Assembly: GCA_027618995.1 (NCBI GenBank)
Contig: JAQCGO010000013.1
Span: 1 to 57,119, forward strand
DNA length: 57,119 bases
Direction: 5' to 3'
Source of the DNA: Pseudomonadota bacterium
Lineage (GTDB): Bacteria > Pseudomonadota > Gammaproteobacteria > Steroidobacterales > Woeseiaceae
Below are positions 34,674-43,415 of the stretch, piece after piece (position 1 is the first letter of the stretch; each line of letters begins with the position of its first letter). The notes beneath the pieces are model-generated. The model saw nothing but the letters and a program-made list of their open reading frames with translations, was not told where the DNA came from and searched no databases. A program made the position numbers and the translations under genes.

Positions 34674-35615
34674 ATGACCGCACTCGTCATCAAAAACCTT
34701 ATGAAGACCTACGCCAACGGCAATGTCGCGCTGCAGGGCGTCGATCTCGTTGTCGAGGCCGGCGACTTCCATGCGTTGCTGGGCCCGAATGGCGCCGGCA
34801 AGACCACTGCAATCGGCATTGTTACTTCGCTGGTGAACAAGAGCGGCGGCGATGTCGAAGTATTTGGTCACAATATCGACACCGACCTCGAAGCCGCGAA
34901 ATCCTGCATCGGGCTGGTACCGCAGGAGATCAATCTGAATCTCTGGGACAGCGTCCAGAACATCGTGCTGAATCAGGCCGGCTACTACGGCTTGCCGCGG
35001 CGCCTCGCACAGCAACGTACCGAGAAATACCTGCAGGCGATGCGTCTTTGGGATCGGCGCAAGCAAGCTGCCCGCAGTCTGTCGGGCGGCATGAAGCGCC
35101 GGTTGATGATTGCCCGGGCGCTCGTGCACGAACCGAAGTTGCTGATCCTGGATGAGCCGACCGCCGGAGTCGACATCGAGATACGGCGCTCGATGTGGGA
35201 CTACCTGCGCGAAATCAATGCGGCGGGCACAACGATCATACTGACGACACATAATCTCGAGGAGGCCGAGTCACTTTGCCGTCATGTTGCGATCATCGAT
35301 GAGGGTGCGATCATCGAAGACGCGCCCATGAAAACGGTCCTGCGTAAGTTGCAGCGCGAAGTGTTCGTGCTCAGCCTCGAAGAACCAATCACCGTAGCGC
35401 CAACGCTGGACGGCTTCGAGACCAAGCTGCTCGATAGCCTGGAACTCGAAGTGGCCAAAGGCCCGGCGCACAATCTTAATGAACTGTTTGCGCAACTGGC
35501 GCGGTGCAACATCAGGGTGCTTAGTTTGCGCAACAAGGCCAATCGCCTTGAGGAATTATTCCTGCGCCTGGTCGAGAACAAAGATGCGAATCCGCAAGGG
35601 ACGGCGGCGCCATGA
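34674..35615 (+). CDS. yadG: ABC-2 transporter ATP-binding protein (YadG-like)
   Basis: 313 residues from the ATG at 34674. Walker A is GPNGAGKTT, the signature is LSGGMKRRL, Walker B is LLILDEPTAGVD, and the H-loop is in LTTHNLEEAE. The C-terminal extension (about 230-313) is of the kind seen in YadG/DrrA subunits. It powers the permease encoded next (ATGA overlap), forming an ABC-2 exporter whose substrate is unknown. It follows the FlhD-like gene by 50 bases. Membership of the YadG family is sure from sequence and partner. Confidence 0.92.
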   Translation: MTALVIKNLMKTYANGNVALQGVDLVVEAGDFHALLGPNGAGKTTAIGIVTSLVNKSGGDVEVFGHNIDTDLEAAKSCIGLVPQEINLNLWDSVQNIVLNQAGYYGLPRRLAQQRTEKYLQAMRLWDRRKQAARSLSGGMKRRLMIARALVHEPKLLILDEPTAGVDIEIRRSMWDYLREINAAGTTIILTTHNLEEAESLCRHVAIIDEGAIIEDAPMKTVLRKLQREVFVLSLEEPITVAPTLDGFETKLLDSLELEVAKGPAHNLNELFAQLARCNIRVLSLRNKANRLEELFLRLVENKDANPQGTAAP

Positions 35616-36385
35616 ACCTCTCGCTCAACCTGATCGCCATGCAGACGATCGTGCGCAAAGAGGTCGTGCGTGTGCTGCGCATCTGGGTGCAAACCATCGT
35701 GCCGCCGGCGATAACGATGACGTTGTACTTTATTATTTTCGGCAACCTGATCGGCGACCGCATCGGCACCATGGACGGCTTCGACTACATGCAATACATC
35801 GCGCCTGGCCTGATCATGATGTCAGTCATCACCAATTCCTATGGCAATGTCGTCTCTTCCTTCTTTGCGGCGAAGTTCGGCCGCCATGTTGAAGAGATGC
35901 TGATCTCGCCGATGGCTAACGCAAGCATTGTCATAGGCCACGTTGCCGGCGGCGTCCTGCGTGGCATCCTGGTCGGTACCCTGGTTACTGTCATCGCACT
36001 TTTCTTTACGGATCTCCGGGTCGAACACCCGTTGGTCACGATTTCAGTGTTACTGCTTTCGTCGATCGTGTTTTCATTAACCGGGTTCATCAATGCCGTT
36101 TTTGCACGCAAGTTTGACGATATTTCGATCATCCCGACGTTCGTCCTGACGCCGCTGACCTACCTGGGAGGCGTGTTTTATTCGATTTCGCTGTTGCCGG
36201 AATTCTGGCAGACACTGTCCCTGGCCAACCCAATTCTGTACATGGTCAACGCCTTTCGTTACGGCATTCTTGGCAAGGCGGATATCAGCATCGCAGTGGC
36301 GTACGGCATCCTGATCTTCTTCAGCGTGCTGCTGTTCACTGTTTGCCTGGCACTGATGCGACGCGGCATCGGTATTCGCGAGTAG
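35612..36385 (+). CDS. yadH: ABC-2 transporter permease (YadH-like)
   Basis: 257 residues with six hydrophobic helices (for example AITMTLYFIIFGNLIG, VLLLSSIVFSLTGFINAVF, GILIFFSVLLFTVCLALM). The ABC-2 signature region TFVLTPLTYLGGVFYSISLL is present. Together with the overlapping YadG-like ATPase it makes a complete exporter. ATG at 35639 (MQTIVRKE) is an alternative start. The SRAP gene follows after 11 bases, in the same direction. Confidence 0.92.
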   Translation: MNLSLNLIAMQTIVRKEVVRVLRIWVQTIVPPAITMTLYFIIFGNLIGDRIGTMDGFDYMQYIAPGLIMMSVITNSYGNVVSSFFAAKFGRHVEEMLISPMANASIVIGHVAGGVLRGILVGTLVTVIALFFTDLRVEHPLVTISVLLLSSIVFSLTGFINAVFARKFDDISIIPTFVLTPLTYLGGVFYSISLLPEFWQTLSLANPILYMVNAFRYGILGKADISIAVAYGILIFFSVLLFTVCLALMRRGIGIRE

Positions 36386-36396
36386 GTACAAATTCC

Positions 36397-37077
36397 ATGT
36401 GTGGCCGTTTTGCCTTCTATTCACCGAGCGAAGCCACAGCAGCATTGTTTGGTGTCGCTACCTCCACTGCAGTAGTGCCGCACTACAACATTGCCCCGTC
36501 GCAATACATCGCGGCGATACGCAATGCCTCGGACGCGGGTCGCGAGCTTGTGATGTTGCGCTGGGGGCTGCTGCCGTTCTGGGCCAAAGATCCGGGCATC
36601 GGCAATCGCATGATCAACGCACGCATGGAAACGGTGGCCGAGAAGCCATCGTTTCGAGCGGCGTACCGGCAACGACGCTGCCTCGTGCTGGCCGATGGAT
36701 TTTACGAGTGGAAGCAGGATGACGGTGGCAAGACACCGTACTTCGTATCACTGGCAAATGGAACGCCGTTTGCATTTGCGGCCCTGTGGGAAAACTGGCA
36801 GGCCAGGGACTCTGACGAAAACGTACAAAGCACGGCATTGATCACGACTGCCGCAAACGACTTCATGGCCGCGGTACATCACCGCATGCCGATTATCCTG
36901 CAACCGGATACGGCTGATCGCTGGCTGGCCGGCGACAATGCGGTGCTGGCCGATGTGTCCGGCAATAGTCCCGAGCTGCGGGCCTGGCCCGTCAATCGAC
37001 GCGTCAACAATGCGCGTAACGACGATGCAGATCTGACTACGCGGCAGGATTCGACGGGGCAAGACTCGCAGCACTAA
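36397..37077 (+). CDS. yedK: SRAP-domain abasic-site processing protein (YedK/HMCES family)
   Basis: 226 residues from the ATG at 36397, so Cys2 becomes the N-terminal residue after Met removal, as needed to form the thiazolidine crosslink with an abasic site. The conserved order MCGRF, NIAPSQY, MINARMETVAEKPSF, ADGFYEWK and AVHHRMP provides the Asn, Glu and His of the active site. The protein shields AP sites in single-stranded DNA. It overlaps the 3' end of the convergent DhaL-DegV gene by 41 bases. Confidence 0.92.
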   Translation: MCGRFAFYSPSEATAALFGVATSTAVVPHYNIAPSQYIAAIRNASDAGRELVMLRWGLLPFWAKDPGIGNRMINARMETVAEKPSFRAAYRQRRCLVLADGFYEWKQDDGGKTPYFVSLANGTPFAFAALWENWQARDSDENVQSTALITTAANDFMAAVHHRMPIILQPDTADRWLAGDNAVLADVSGNSPELRAWPVNRRVNNARNDDADLTTRQDSTGQDSQH

Positions 37078-38896
37078 CCCAGGGTTGCGTTGCAACAACG
37101 AGCGTACCGGGCCCGCCGTGCACACCTATTGCGGTGCCCAGCTCGGCCATGGACAGGCGCTGCATATCCGGCACTTCGGCGCGCAGCACCTGTTCGATCG
37201 TGGCGGCCTCATCGGCGCTGATGGCATGGCCGATTGCGACCAGCGTCGGGCCCGTGCTGCGAATCTGTTTCGCGACATGCCGGGCGAATCGTGTCGGGAT
37301 GTTACGTCGACCGAACAGGCAGGCGCTCAGGACGAGCTTGCCGGCAGGCGACGTGCGGATCACGGGGGTCATGCGCAGGCCGTCAGCGAGCATTTTGACC
37401 CAGCGCGGAATTCTGCCGCCACGCACCGCATAACCCAGGTTGTTGAGTACAGCATAGGTATGCGTTGCCGGAATTTGTGCAGCGACTGCGGCAAGCGTCC
37501 TCTCCGCCGACAATCCGGCTGTCGCACACTCGGCCGCAAATACCGCCAGCAGTCCCTGACCGATTGAGGCATTCAGTGAATCAATTACATGTACCTTGCC
37601 ATGAGCGTCGGTCCGACCGGCCGCAGAACGGGCCACTTCGCAGGTGCCGCTGGCAGCGCTGGTCAGGTTGATCGAAATGACATCGGCGTAATGACTCGCG
37701 AGATACTGGAAATGGCGCCGAAAATCGCCGGCTGCCGGTTGCGAAGTTGTCGGCTGATGCACACCGCGCGCCAATTCGGCATAAAACTCCGAGGTACTGA
37801 TACTGACCTTATCAAGATAGCCGCGGTCGCCGAACTGGATGCGGCACGGCACCACGTGAATATCGAGTCGTTCCATGTCGGCGTCGCATATGTCGGCTGC
37901 CGAGTCGGTAATGACGGCAAACTTCGGCGCATCGTGTGTTGCGGACCGTTGGCTGGCGTGTTGTTGACGATGCAGGTCATCGGCTTTCTCGCCGCTCACT
38001 ACGCCAAAGCGGCGCGCCGTATCGAATACCTGTTGTGCATCATTGACATGAATGTGGACTTTGGCCTTGCGCACGGATCCCGCGAGCACCAGCGATGCGC
38101 CGAGGCTGGCCATGGCCTGGCGCAGCTTGCGCCGATCAATGTCAGCAGCGGACACAATGCATTCCGTGCAGTAGCGGTAAGTATGGTCATCAGCATCGTA
38201 TGCCGGCATCGCCATGTCGTCGGCGGACAGCAGTACCGACATGTCGGGTTGCTCCCGGACCTTGCCGTGCACGATGAAATCGCACATCCCGGTAATCAAA
38301 TCGACGAAGCCTCTGGCGCCGGCATCAACGACGCCCGCCCTGCGCAATGCATCCAGTTGTCCCGTGGTGTCTGCCAGTGCTCGCGTGACCTCGGGCAGCG
38401 CGGCAGCAAACAGGGTGCCGAAGTCGATCTGTTCGGAGCTGGCGACATGTTTTTCAATGGCGCCCGCAAATGTCGCGATCACCGACAGGATCGTACCTTC
38501 TTCGGGATTCGACATGGCGTCGTTCGAGTAGTCGCTGCCGGCGCGCACGGCCTTGCTGAAAGTTGCCGGCGTAAATCGTGTCAGGTTGCCGGCGGAGTCA
38601 CTGACACCCTGAAAGAACTGCGCCATGATGGCGCCGGAATTGCCCCGCGAGCCGTCGAGCAGGGCATCGGCAGTCGCGGCCAGCATCGCGCCGAGGTGCT
38701 TCTCGCCAGGTTTCTGCAGGATGCCCAGCGCGGCGCCCAGTGACAGGCTCAGGTTTGTTCCGGTATCTCCGTCCGCGACCGGAAAGACATTGATTTTATT
38801 GAGAAAAATCTGATCGTCGATGACGCAATGGATGCCGCAAATCAGTGCCTGGCACAGCGTCTCTCCGTCCAGATGTGTGTCGATGGAGTGATCCAA
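37037..38896 (-). CDS. DhaL-DegV fusion, fatty-acid-kinase-like (FakA-FakB)
   Basis: 619 residues. Residues about 1-205 are a DhaL/DAK2 nucleotide-binding domain (NVFPVADGDTGTNLSLSL, LLDGSRGNSGAIMAQFF). About 225-310 resembles the FakA middle domain (YRYCTECIV, then KVHIHVND). About 320-610 is a DegV fatty-acid-binding domain (FAVITDSAADIC, VISINLTSAASGTCE, and GGRIPRWVKMLADGLRM). In Gram-positive bacteria FakA and FakB are separate and phosphorylate exogenous fatty acids; here both parts are in one chain. It begins 21 bases after gspB on the same strand. An acyl-phosphate product would need a PlsX/PlsY route; I infer rather than see that. Confidence 0.88.
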   Translation of the reverse strand: MDHSIDTHLDGETLCQALICGIHCVIDDQIFLNKINVFPVADGDTGTNLSLSLGAALGILQKPGEKHLGAMLAATADALLDGSRGNSGAIMAQFFQGVSDSAGNLTRFTPATFSKAVRAGSDYSNDAMSNPEEGTILSVIATFAGAIEKHVASSEQIDFGTLFAAALPEVTRALADTTGQLDALRRAGVVDAGARGFVDLITGMCDFIVHGKVREQPDMSVLLSADDMAMPAYDADDHTYRYCTECIVSAADIDRRKLRQAMASLGASLVLAGSVRKAKVHIHVNDAQQVFDTARRFGVVSGEKADDLHRQQHASQRSATHDAPKFAVITDSAADICDADMERLDIHVVPCRIQFGDRGYLDKVSISTSEFYAELARGVHQPTTSQPAAGDFRRHFQYLASHYADVISINLTSAASGTCEVARSAAGRTDAHGKVHVIDSLNASIGQGLLAVFAAECATAGLSAERTLAAVAAQIPATHTYAVLNNLGYAVRGGRIPRWVKMLADGLRMTPVIRTSPAGKLVLSACLFGRRNIPTRFARHVAKQIRSTGPTLVAIGHAISADEAATIEQVLRAEVPDMQRLSMAELGTAIGVHGGPGTLVVATQPWVSAASLAPSNPAA

Positions 38897-38917
38897 AGTT
38901 TTTACCCGGGGGTGGCG

Positions 38918-39553
38918 TTATTCGCGTGGCAACAGAAACGCCTGTCCCTGATCTTCAAGGATGACGCCGTCGGGCGTGATCTCGCTGACCTGCGGCCCGG
39001 CTGCGAGGCGCTCACCTTCGCGATACTTGCTCATATTGATGAACACAAAGCGTTCCGCCGGGTTGTCACTGAAGACGTGAATATCGAGGTGCAATTCGGG
39101 CAGGCTGATGGAGCCGTTGAGACGCAACTGATCAAGCGTTGGTGCACGCGACGTCGAAGCGGGCGCGTCGATCACCTGCGGGACGGATTGCGGTACAGCT
39201 TGCGGTAAATCCTGTGAAACCTGGCTGACCGGCGGCCTCTCGACAACCGCATTCGCAACCCGCTCTTCGAAGCTCTGCGTGGCCTTAGCCGTAGGCGGCG
39301 GTGCGACCACGGTAGCTGCGACATCTGCCGGCGCTGCAGTTACTGCCGTTGTCGGACTGGCCGGACTGTCGCCGCGCTTCATCAGGATGCCGACCAATAC
39401 GGCAACATTGATGAGCAGCAGTGCTGCCAGGAGCCAGAGCCAACGCAATGGACTGGCCTCTCCTGTGCTGCTGGGCACGCTTGAGAATTCGCTGACGCTC
39501 TGTTCCTGGCGTTCGGTTTCAGATTTCTTCAGGGCGTCGAGTATGAACGACAT
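38918..39553 (-). CDS. gspB: General secretion pathway protein B (GspB/ExeB-like)
   Basis: 211 residues: the short cytoplasmic start MSFILDALKKSETERQ typical of GspB, one membrane helix (WLWLLAALLLINVAVLVGIL), a Pro/Ala-rich periplasmic linker, and a C-terminal GspB domain (LNGSISLPELHLDIHVFSDN, ERFVFINM, LEDQGQAFLL). With the GspA-like ATPase upstream (3 bases apart) it assembles the type II secretin through the cell wall in Aeromonas and Vibrio. No other gsp genes lie in this window. Confidence 0.9.
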   Translation of the reverse strand: MSFILDALKKSETERQEQSVSEFSSVPSSTGEASPLRWLWLLAALLLINVAVLVGILMKRGDSPASPTTAVTAAPADVAATVVAPPPTAKATQSFEERVANAVVERPPVSQVSQDLPQAVPQSVPQVIDAPASTSRAPTLDQLRLNGSISLPELHLDIHVFSDNPAERFVFINMSKYREGERLAAGPQVSEITPDGVILEDQGQAFLLPRE

Positions 39554-39556
39554 GGT

Positions 39557-41200
39557 TTACTCCTGCGCGGTCTGCGGCGCGCTGAGCCGTGGCGTGTCAG
39601 CGGGTGCAAGCAGTGTGTTGACAACAATCTGCGTTTGTTGCCCGGCCAGACCATCAACGTCGAGTCGCTGATCGCGTTGAAATTCGCGTACGCGTTGCTG
39701 CAGTTCCTGGTCATACGTGTCGGAGCTGAGCGGCTCGGCGCGGTAGCGCGGGTCTATCGCGGCAAGGCTTGCTCGCAGCCAGACGACGTTGTCGTCGCGA
39801 ATACCGGGAATTAATGAAACCGCGACGCCATTCGGTGGCCGCCACAACAACAGGTAGTTGCCGTACCACATCTCGGCCACCGCAGCGCCGGGGTGGCTGA
39901 CGGCTACGCCGCCGATCGATAACTGTGCCTGGTCCGCAGCAATTGACGTCAGCACGACATGATGTGGATGGCCCGAGTTGTCGACGAGCTCGAGGACCGC
40001 GGGGTGATCTAATTGTCGCAGCCCTAGCCATGAGCTGCGGTTTCGCAGGCAGCTGTAGCCGAGGGTTATCGCATAGTTGCACGCCGGCATCGTCGTCGTT
40101 GGATCGATGCCCCAGATCGCGAACAGTTCCGCCAGTGCGGCTTCCTCGGTGCTCAGTTGTTCTGCGATTGCGAGTTGATCAGCCAGCGTCACGTAGGGCT
40201 CGGCGATAGCTTCCGCGGTTTCGACAGGCTCCGCCGCAACAGGCTCTGCTGCTACAGCTGCCGCGGGCTGCATTTGCTTTTCTGGTGCCGGTCCCCGGTC
40301 AGACAGCGACCAGAATCCCGTCGCAAGCACCAGCAGGGCTGCGGCGCCGACGGCGGGCACGATCCAGCGGCGGCCTTGTTTCAGGTTCGGCTCGCCGCTG
40401 ATTTCCATCGCGGCGCGCCGCACGAGTCGCGCGTTAACCACGCGTTTGCCCTGGCTGTAAGCGCCGAGCAGGGCGCGATCGCAAATGACATTGATCAATC
40501 GCGGTATGCCTTTCGACAAGCGGAATACGGTGCGCTTTGCGCCCGGGTCGAATACCTCACCCAGTGCGCCGGCGACCTGCAGGCGATGTTCGATGTACTG
40601 GCTGGTTTCCTCGCGGCTCAGCGGTTCCAGGTGATAGCGACCCGTGATGCGTTGTGCCAGCTGGCGCAAATCGTTGCGCGCCAGCAGCTCGCGTAATTCG
40701 GGCTGGCCGATCAGGATGATCTGCAACAGCTTCTGTTTCGACGTCTCAAGATTGGTCAGGAGGCGCACTTCTTCGAGCACATCGGGCGCGAGATTTTGTG
40801 CTTCATCGACGACCAGAATGGTGCGCCGACCCGCGGCGTGCGCGGCGAGCAAATGGCGGTTCAGGGCATCGATCAGTGCCTTGATACTGTCGCGTGGCTG
40901 CGGCACCGCAACGCCGAGTTCCTCGCAAATCGATTCAAGAAATTCGTGCGCGGACAATTGCGGATTCAACACGACTGCAACGTTGGCGTTGCCCGGCATG
41001 CGATTCAGTAGCAGGGTTCGACACAAGGTCGTCTTGCCGGTGCCGACTTCGCCGGTCAGCTGGATGAAACCGCCGCTTTCGGTAACGCCGTACACCAGGT
41101 GTGCCAGCGCCTCGCCGTGGCGCGCACTCATGAATAAATAGCGCGGATCCGGCGTTATCGAGAACGGCTTTTCATTGAGCCCGAAAAAACTGCTGTACAT
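39557..41200 (-). CDS. gspA: GspA/ExeA-like AAA ATPase with peptidoglycan-binding domain
   Basis: 547 residues. The cytoplasmic AAA domain begins YSSFFGLNEKPFSITPDPRY with Walker A GEVGTGKTT and Walker B TILVVDEAQNL. A membrane helix follows at about 283-300 (AVGAAALLVLATGFW). The periplasmic part has a C39-peptidase-like segment and a PG_binding_1 motif at the end (QQRVREFQRDQRLDVDGLAG). This is the ExeA layout, which binds peptidoglycan to place the type II secretin. It is followed by gspB and lies 21 bases after dinB in the same direction. Confidence 0.92.
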   Translation of the reverse strand: MYSSFFGLNEKPFSITPDPRYLFMSARHGEALAHLVYGVTESGGFIQLTGEVGTGKTTLCRTLLLNRMPGNANVAVVLNPQLSAHEFLESICEELGVAVPQPRDSIKALIDALNRHLLAAHAAGRRTILVVDEAQNLAPDVLEEVRLLTNLETSKQKLLQIILIGQPELRELLARNDLRQLAQRITGRYHLEPLSREETSQYIEHRLQVAGALGEVFDPGAKRTVFRLSKGIPRLINVICDRALLGAYSQGKRVVNARLVRRAAMEISGEPNLKQGRRWIVPAVGAAALLVLATGFWSLSDRGPAPEKQMQPAAAVAAEPVAAEPVETAEAIAEPYVTLADQLAIAEQLSTEEAALAELFAIWGIDPTTTMPACNYAITLGYSCLRNRSSWLGLRQLDHPAVLELVDNSGHPHHVVLTSIAADQAQLSIGGVAVSHPGAAVAEMWYGNYLLLWRPPNGVAVSLIPGIRDDNVVWLRASLAAIDPRYRAEPLSSDTYDQELQQRVREFQRDQRLDVDGLAGQQTQIVVNTLLAPADTPRLSAPQTAQE

Positions 41201-41221
41201 GATTACCAGAGTCTAACCTAA

Positions 41222-42388
41222 TCAGGACCGGTTCAAAGTTCGGGCCCGACCCATTGAAGCCGAACCGAAGCGCTCCTGGATCCTGTCGACGGTTGCGTCA
41301 ACGCCGTTCAGCGCGACGTCCTCGGTGGTTGCGAACAGGTCGCGCTGATCGGCCGGTGACAGCTTGCTGCCGCCGACGCCAAGCAGCCGGATTCGGGTTC
41401 CTGGATTGGCTTCGAGCCAGACCGCCAGAAGATCGCGCGCAATGCCGAATATCTGCTCGGTATTGTTGCTCGGTGGTTGCAGGCTTTTTTGTCGTGTAAA
41501 GGTCTGAAAATCCGCCTGGCGTATCTTGACCTGGACCGTGCCGGCCTGGAGTTGTGCTTTGCGCAAGCGCCGCGTTGTCGTTTCGGCTAGGGCGAGCAGT
41601 TCGCGTTCCATGTCACGCCTGTCGCAGAGATCGACATCGAACGTTTCCTCGGCGCTGATCGATTTTTCCTCGCGATCCGCGACGACCGGGCGATTATCGA
41701 TGCCGGCAGCCCGTTCGCGCGTGCGCTGCGTGTACCGGCCGAAGATCGGCTCCAGAGTTGTCCCTGGTGCCAGCCGCAATTCGGCCACGGTGCGGATGTT
41801 CACGGCGTGCAGTCGAGCCAGCGTCTGGCGGCCGATACCGGGAATAACGGATGCCGGCAGTGGATCGAGCACGCGCTGGAGATTCTCGGCGGTGACCACA
41901 GCCATGCCATTCGGCTTGTCGAGAGCTGACGCGATCTTCGCCACCAGCTTGTTCTCGGCAACGCCAACGGAAGCGGTCAGCCCGGTCTGCTCGAGAATGC
42001 GCTGTTTGATGCTGCGTGCAATATTTTCCGCCGCGCCATGCAATGCACGACTTGCGGTTACGTCGAGAAACGCCTCGTCGAGCGACAGCCCTTCGACCAG
42101 CGGCGTGTATTCGTGAAATATCTCGAAAATCTGCGTCGAGACCGCTTTGTAATGTGACATGCGCGGTGCGACCCGAACCAGCTGTGGACAACGCCGCCGA
42201 GCTTCACTCATCGGCATGGCGGAGCGCACGCCGAAACGCCGCACTTCGTAACTTGCGGCCGCAACCACACCGCGATTGTCGCCGCCCACGACGACCGGCT
42301 TGCCACGTAATTCCGGGTTGTCGCGCTGCTCGACGGAGGCGTAAAAAGCATCCATGTCGACATGCAGGATTGCGCGCGGTGCACTCAC
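41222..42388 (-). CDS. dinB: DNA polymerase IV (Y-family)
   Basis: 388 residues from the GTG at 42388; a frame running to 42505 would overlap ispA. The Y-family motifs ILHVDMDAFYASVEQ and EGLSLDEAFLDVTAS hold the catalytic Asp and Glu residues. The helix-hairpin-helix SVIPGIGRQTLARL and the little-finger domain follow. The sequence does not end in an obvious canonical beta-clamp motif. It is an error-prone lesion-bypass polymerase. It follows ispA by 11 bases and precedes gspA, so an SOS gene is embedded in an isoprenoid/secretion transcript. No LexA box is obvious directly upstream. Confidence 0.93.
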   Translation of the reverse strand: MSAPRAILHVDMDAFYASVEQRDNPELRGKPVVVGGDNRGVVAAASYEVRRFGVRSAMPMSEARRRCPQLVRVAPRMSHYKAVSTQIFEIFHEYTPLVEGLSLDEAFLDVTASRALHGAAENIARSIKQRILEQTGLTASVGVAENKLVAKIASALDKPNGMAVVTAENLQRVLDPLPASVIPGIGRQTLARLHAVNIRTVAELRLAPGTTLEPIFGRYTQRTRERAAGIDNRPVVADREEKSISAEETFDVDLCDRRDMERELLALAETTTRRLRKAQLQAGTVQVKIRQADFQTFTRQKSLQPPSNNTEQIFGIARDLLAVWLEANPGTRIRLLGVGGSKLSPADQRDLFATTEDVALNGVDATVDRIQERFGSASMGRARTLNRS

Positions 42389-42399
42389 GACCGTGTGGC

Positions 42400-43320
42400 C
42401 TAGTTGTCGCGCTCGACGATGAAGCGCGCCAGCCAGCGTAATGAAGCAGCCGCTTCGCCAAAATCGTCGAGTCGTTGCAGGGCGCCGTGTAACAGCTCGT
42501 CGCAACGTCGCCGGGCCTGTTCAAGGTCCAGCAGCCCCGGGTATGTCGCTTTCCCCAGTCGTTCGTCGGCACCGGCCTGCTTGCCAATGACGTCGGTGTC
42601 GCCTTCGACATCGAGGATGTCGTCCCTGATCTGGAATGCGATACCAATCGTTCGGCCGAACGCACCGATCGCCGCCAATTGCGCTTGTGGAATGGATTCT
42701 GCGAGCAGCGCCGGCGCAACGACGGCGGCATGAATCAACGCACCCGTTTTCATCGCGTACATATGCTCGATGGCCTCGGCCGTTAACGAGCGTCCCTCGG
42801 CCATCAGGTCGAGCGATTGTCCGCCTGTCATGCCGATCGAACCACAGGCATCGGCAACAAGCCGCAACAGTCGAATACGCAGCTCTGCCTTCGTGTCGGG
42901 CATGTCCACGAGCACACCGAATGCCAGTGGCTGCAACGCATCGGCGGCGAGTATCGCGGTGGCTTCGTCGTACTTGCGATGCAGCGTCGGTTTACCACGT
43001 CGCAGATCATCATTGTCCATGGCGGGCAGGTCGTCATGCACGAGGGAGAATGCATGTAGCAGTTCGATCGCTGCGGCCGGCGCGTCGAGGATATGCTCTT
43101 CGATCTGCAGGCATTCGCCGGCGGCGTAAACCAGCAGCGGCCGGACGCGCTTGCCGCCATTGAAGACCGCATAACGCATCGCTTCGTGCAACATTCGTGG
43201 CGCTTGCGTAACCGGCGGCAACACAGCGTCCAGTTTTTGAGCAACACGTTCGTTGTAGTGCGCGATCCGGTTCTCAAAGGCGACTGGCAAAGCTTCCTCC
43301 GCTGGGCGTTGTTGTGCCAT
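42400..43320 (-). CDS. ispA: Farnesyl (polyprenyl) diphosphate synthase
   Basis: 306 residues. The first Asp-rich motif is DDLPAMDNDD and the second is DDILD in AFQIRDDILDVEGD. GGKRVRPLL and the GQSLDLM region match the short-chain E-isoprenyl synthases. It condenses IPP and DMAPP to farnesyl diphosphate. It is divergent from the mevalonate cluster across 95 bases, so the precursor-making and precursor-using genes share a control region. Confidence 0.93.
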   Translation of the reverse strand: MAQQRPAEEALPVAFENRIAHYNERVAQKLDAVLPPVTQAPRMLHEAMRYAVFNGGKRVRPLLVYAAGECLQIEEHILDAPAAAIELLHAFSLVHDDLPAMDNDDLRRGKPTLHRKYDEATAILAADALQPLAFGVLVDMPDTKAELRIRLLRLVADACGSIGMTGGQSLDLMAEGRSLTAEAIEHMYAMKTGALIHAAVVAPALLAESIPQAQLAAIGAFGRTIGIAFQIRDDILDVEGDTDVIGKQAGADERLGKATYPGLLDLEQARRRCDELLHGALQRLDDFGEAAASLRWLARFIVERDN

Positions 43321-43376
43321 TTATTCGGCCGTGTAGCGTACACCGATTTGCGCCACCTTGCGCGCGGGGGCTGGGC

Positions 43377-43382
43377 TATAAT
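43377..43382 (+). promoter_or_regulatory. Probable -10 element for the mevalonate operon
   Basis: TATAAT stands 33 bases before the mvaD start in the 95-base ispA-mvaD gap. No strong -35 is visible at 16-18 bases; ACCTTG (43355-43360), 16 bases upstream, is the best match. Confidence 0.5.
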
Positions 43383-43415
43383 TCGCGTCCCGTCACTGCC
43401 TGAAGTCTTTAGCCT

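Noticed and set aside
40157-40696. 179-codon plus-strand frame with Cys-rich start
   Set aside because: It is antisense to the gspA ATPase gene, and its cysteines do not form a motif.
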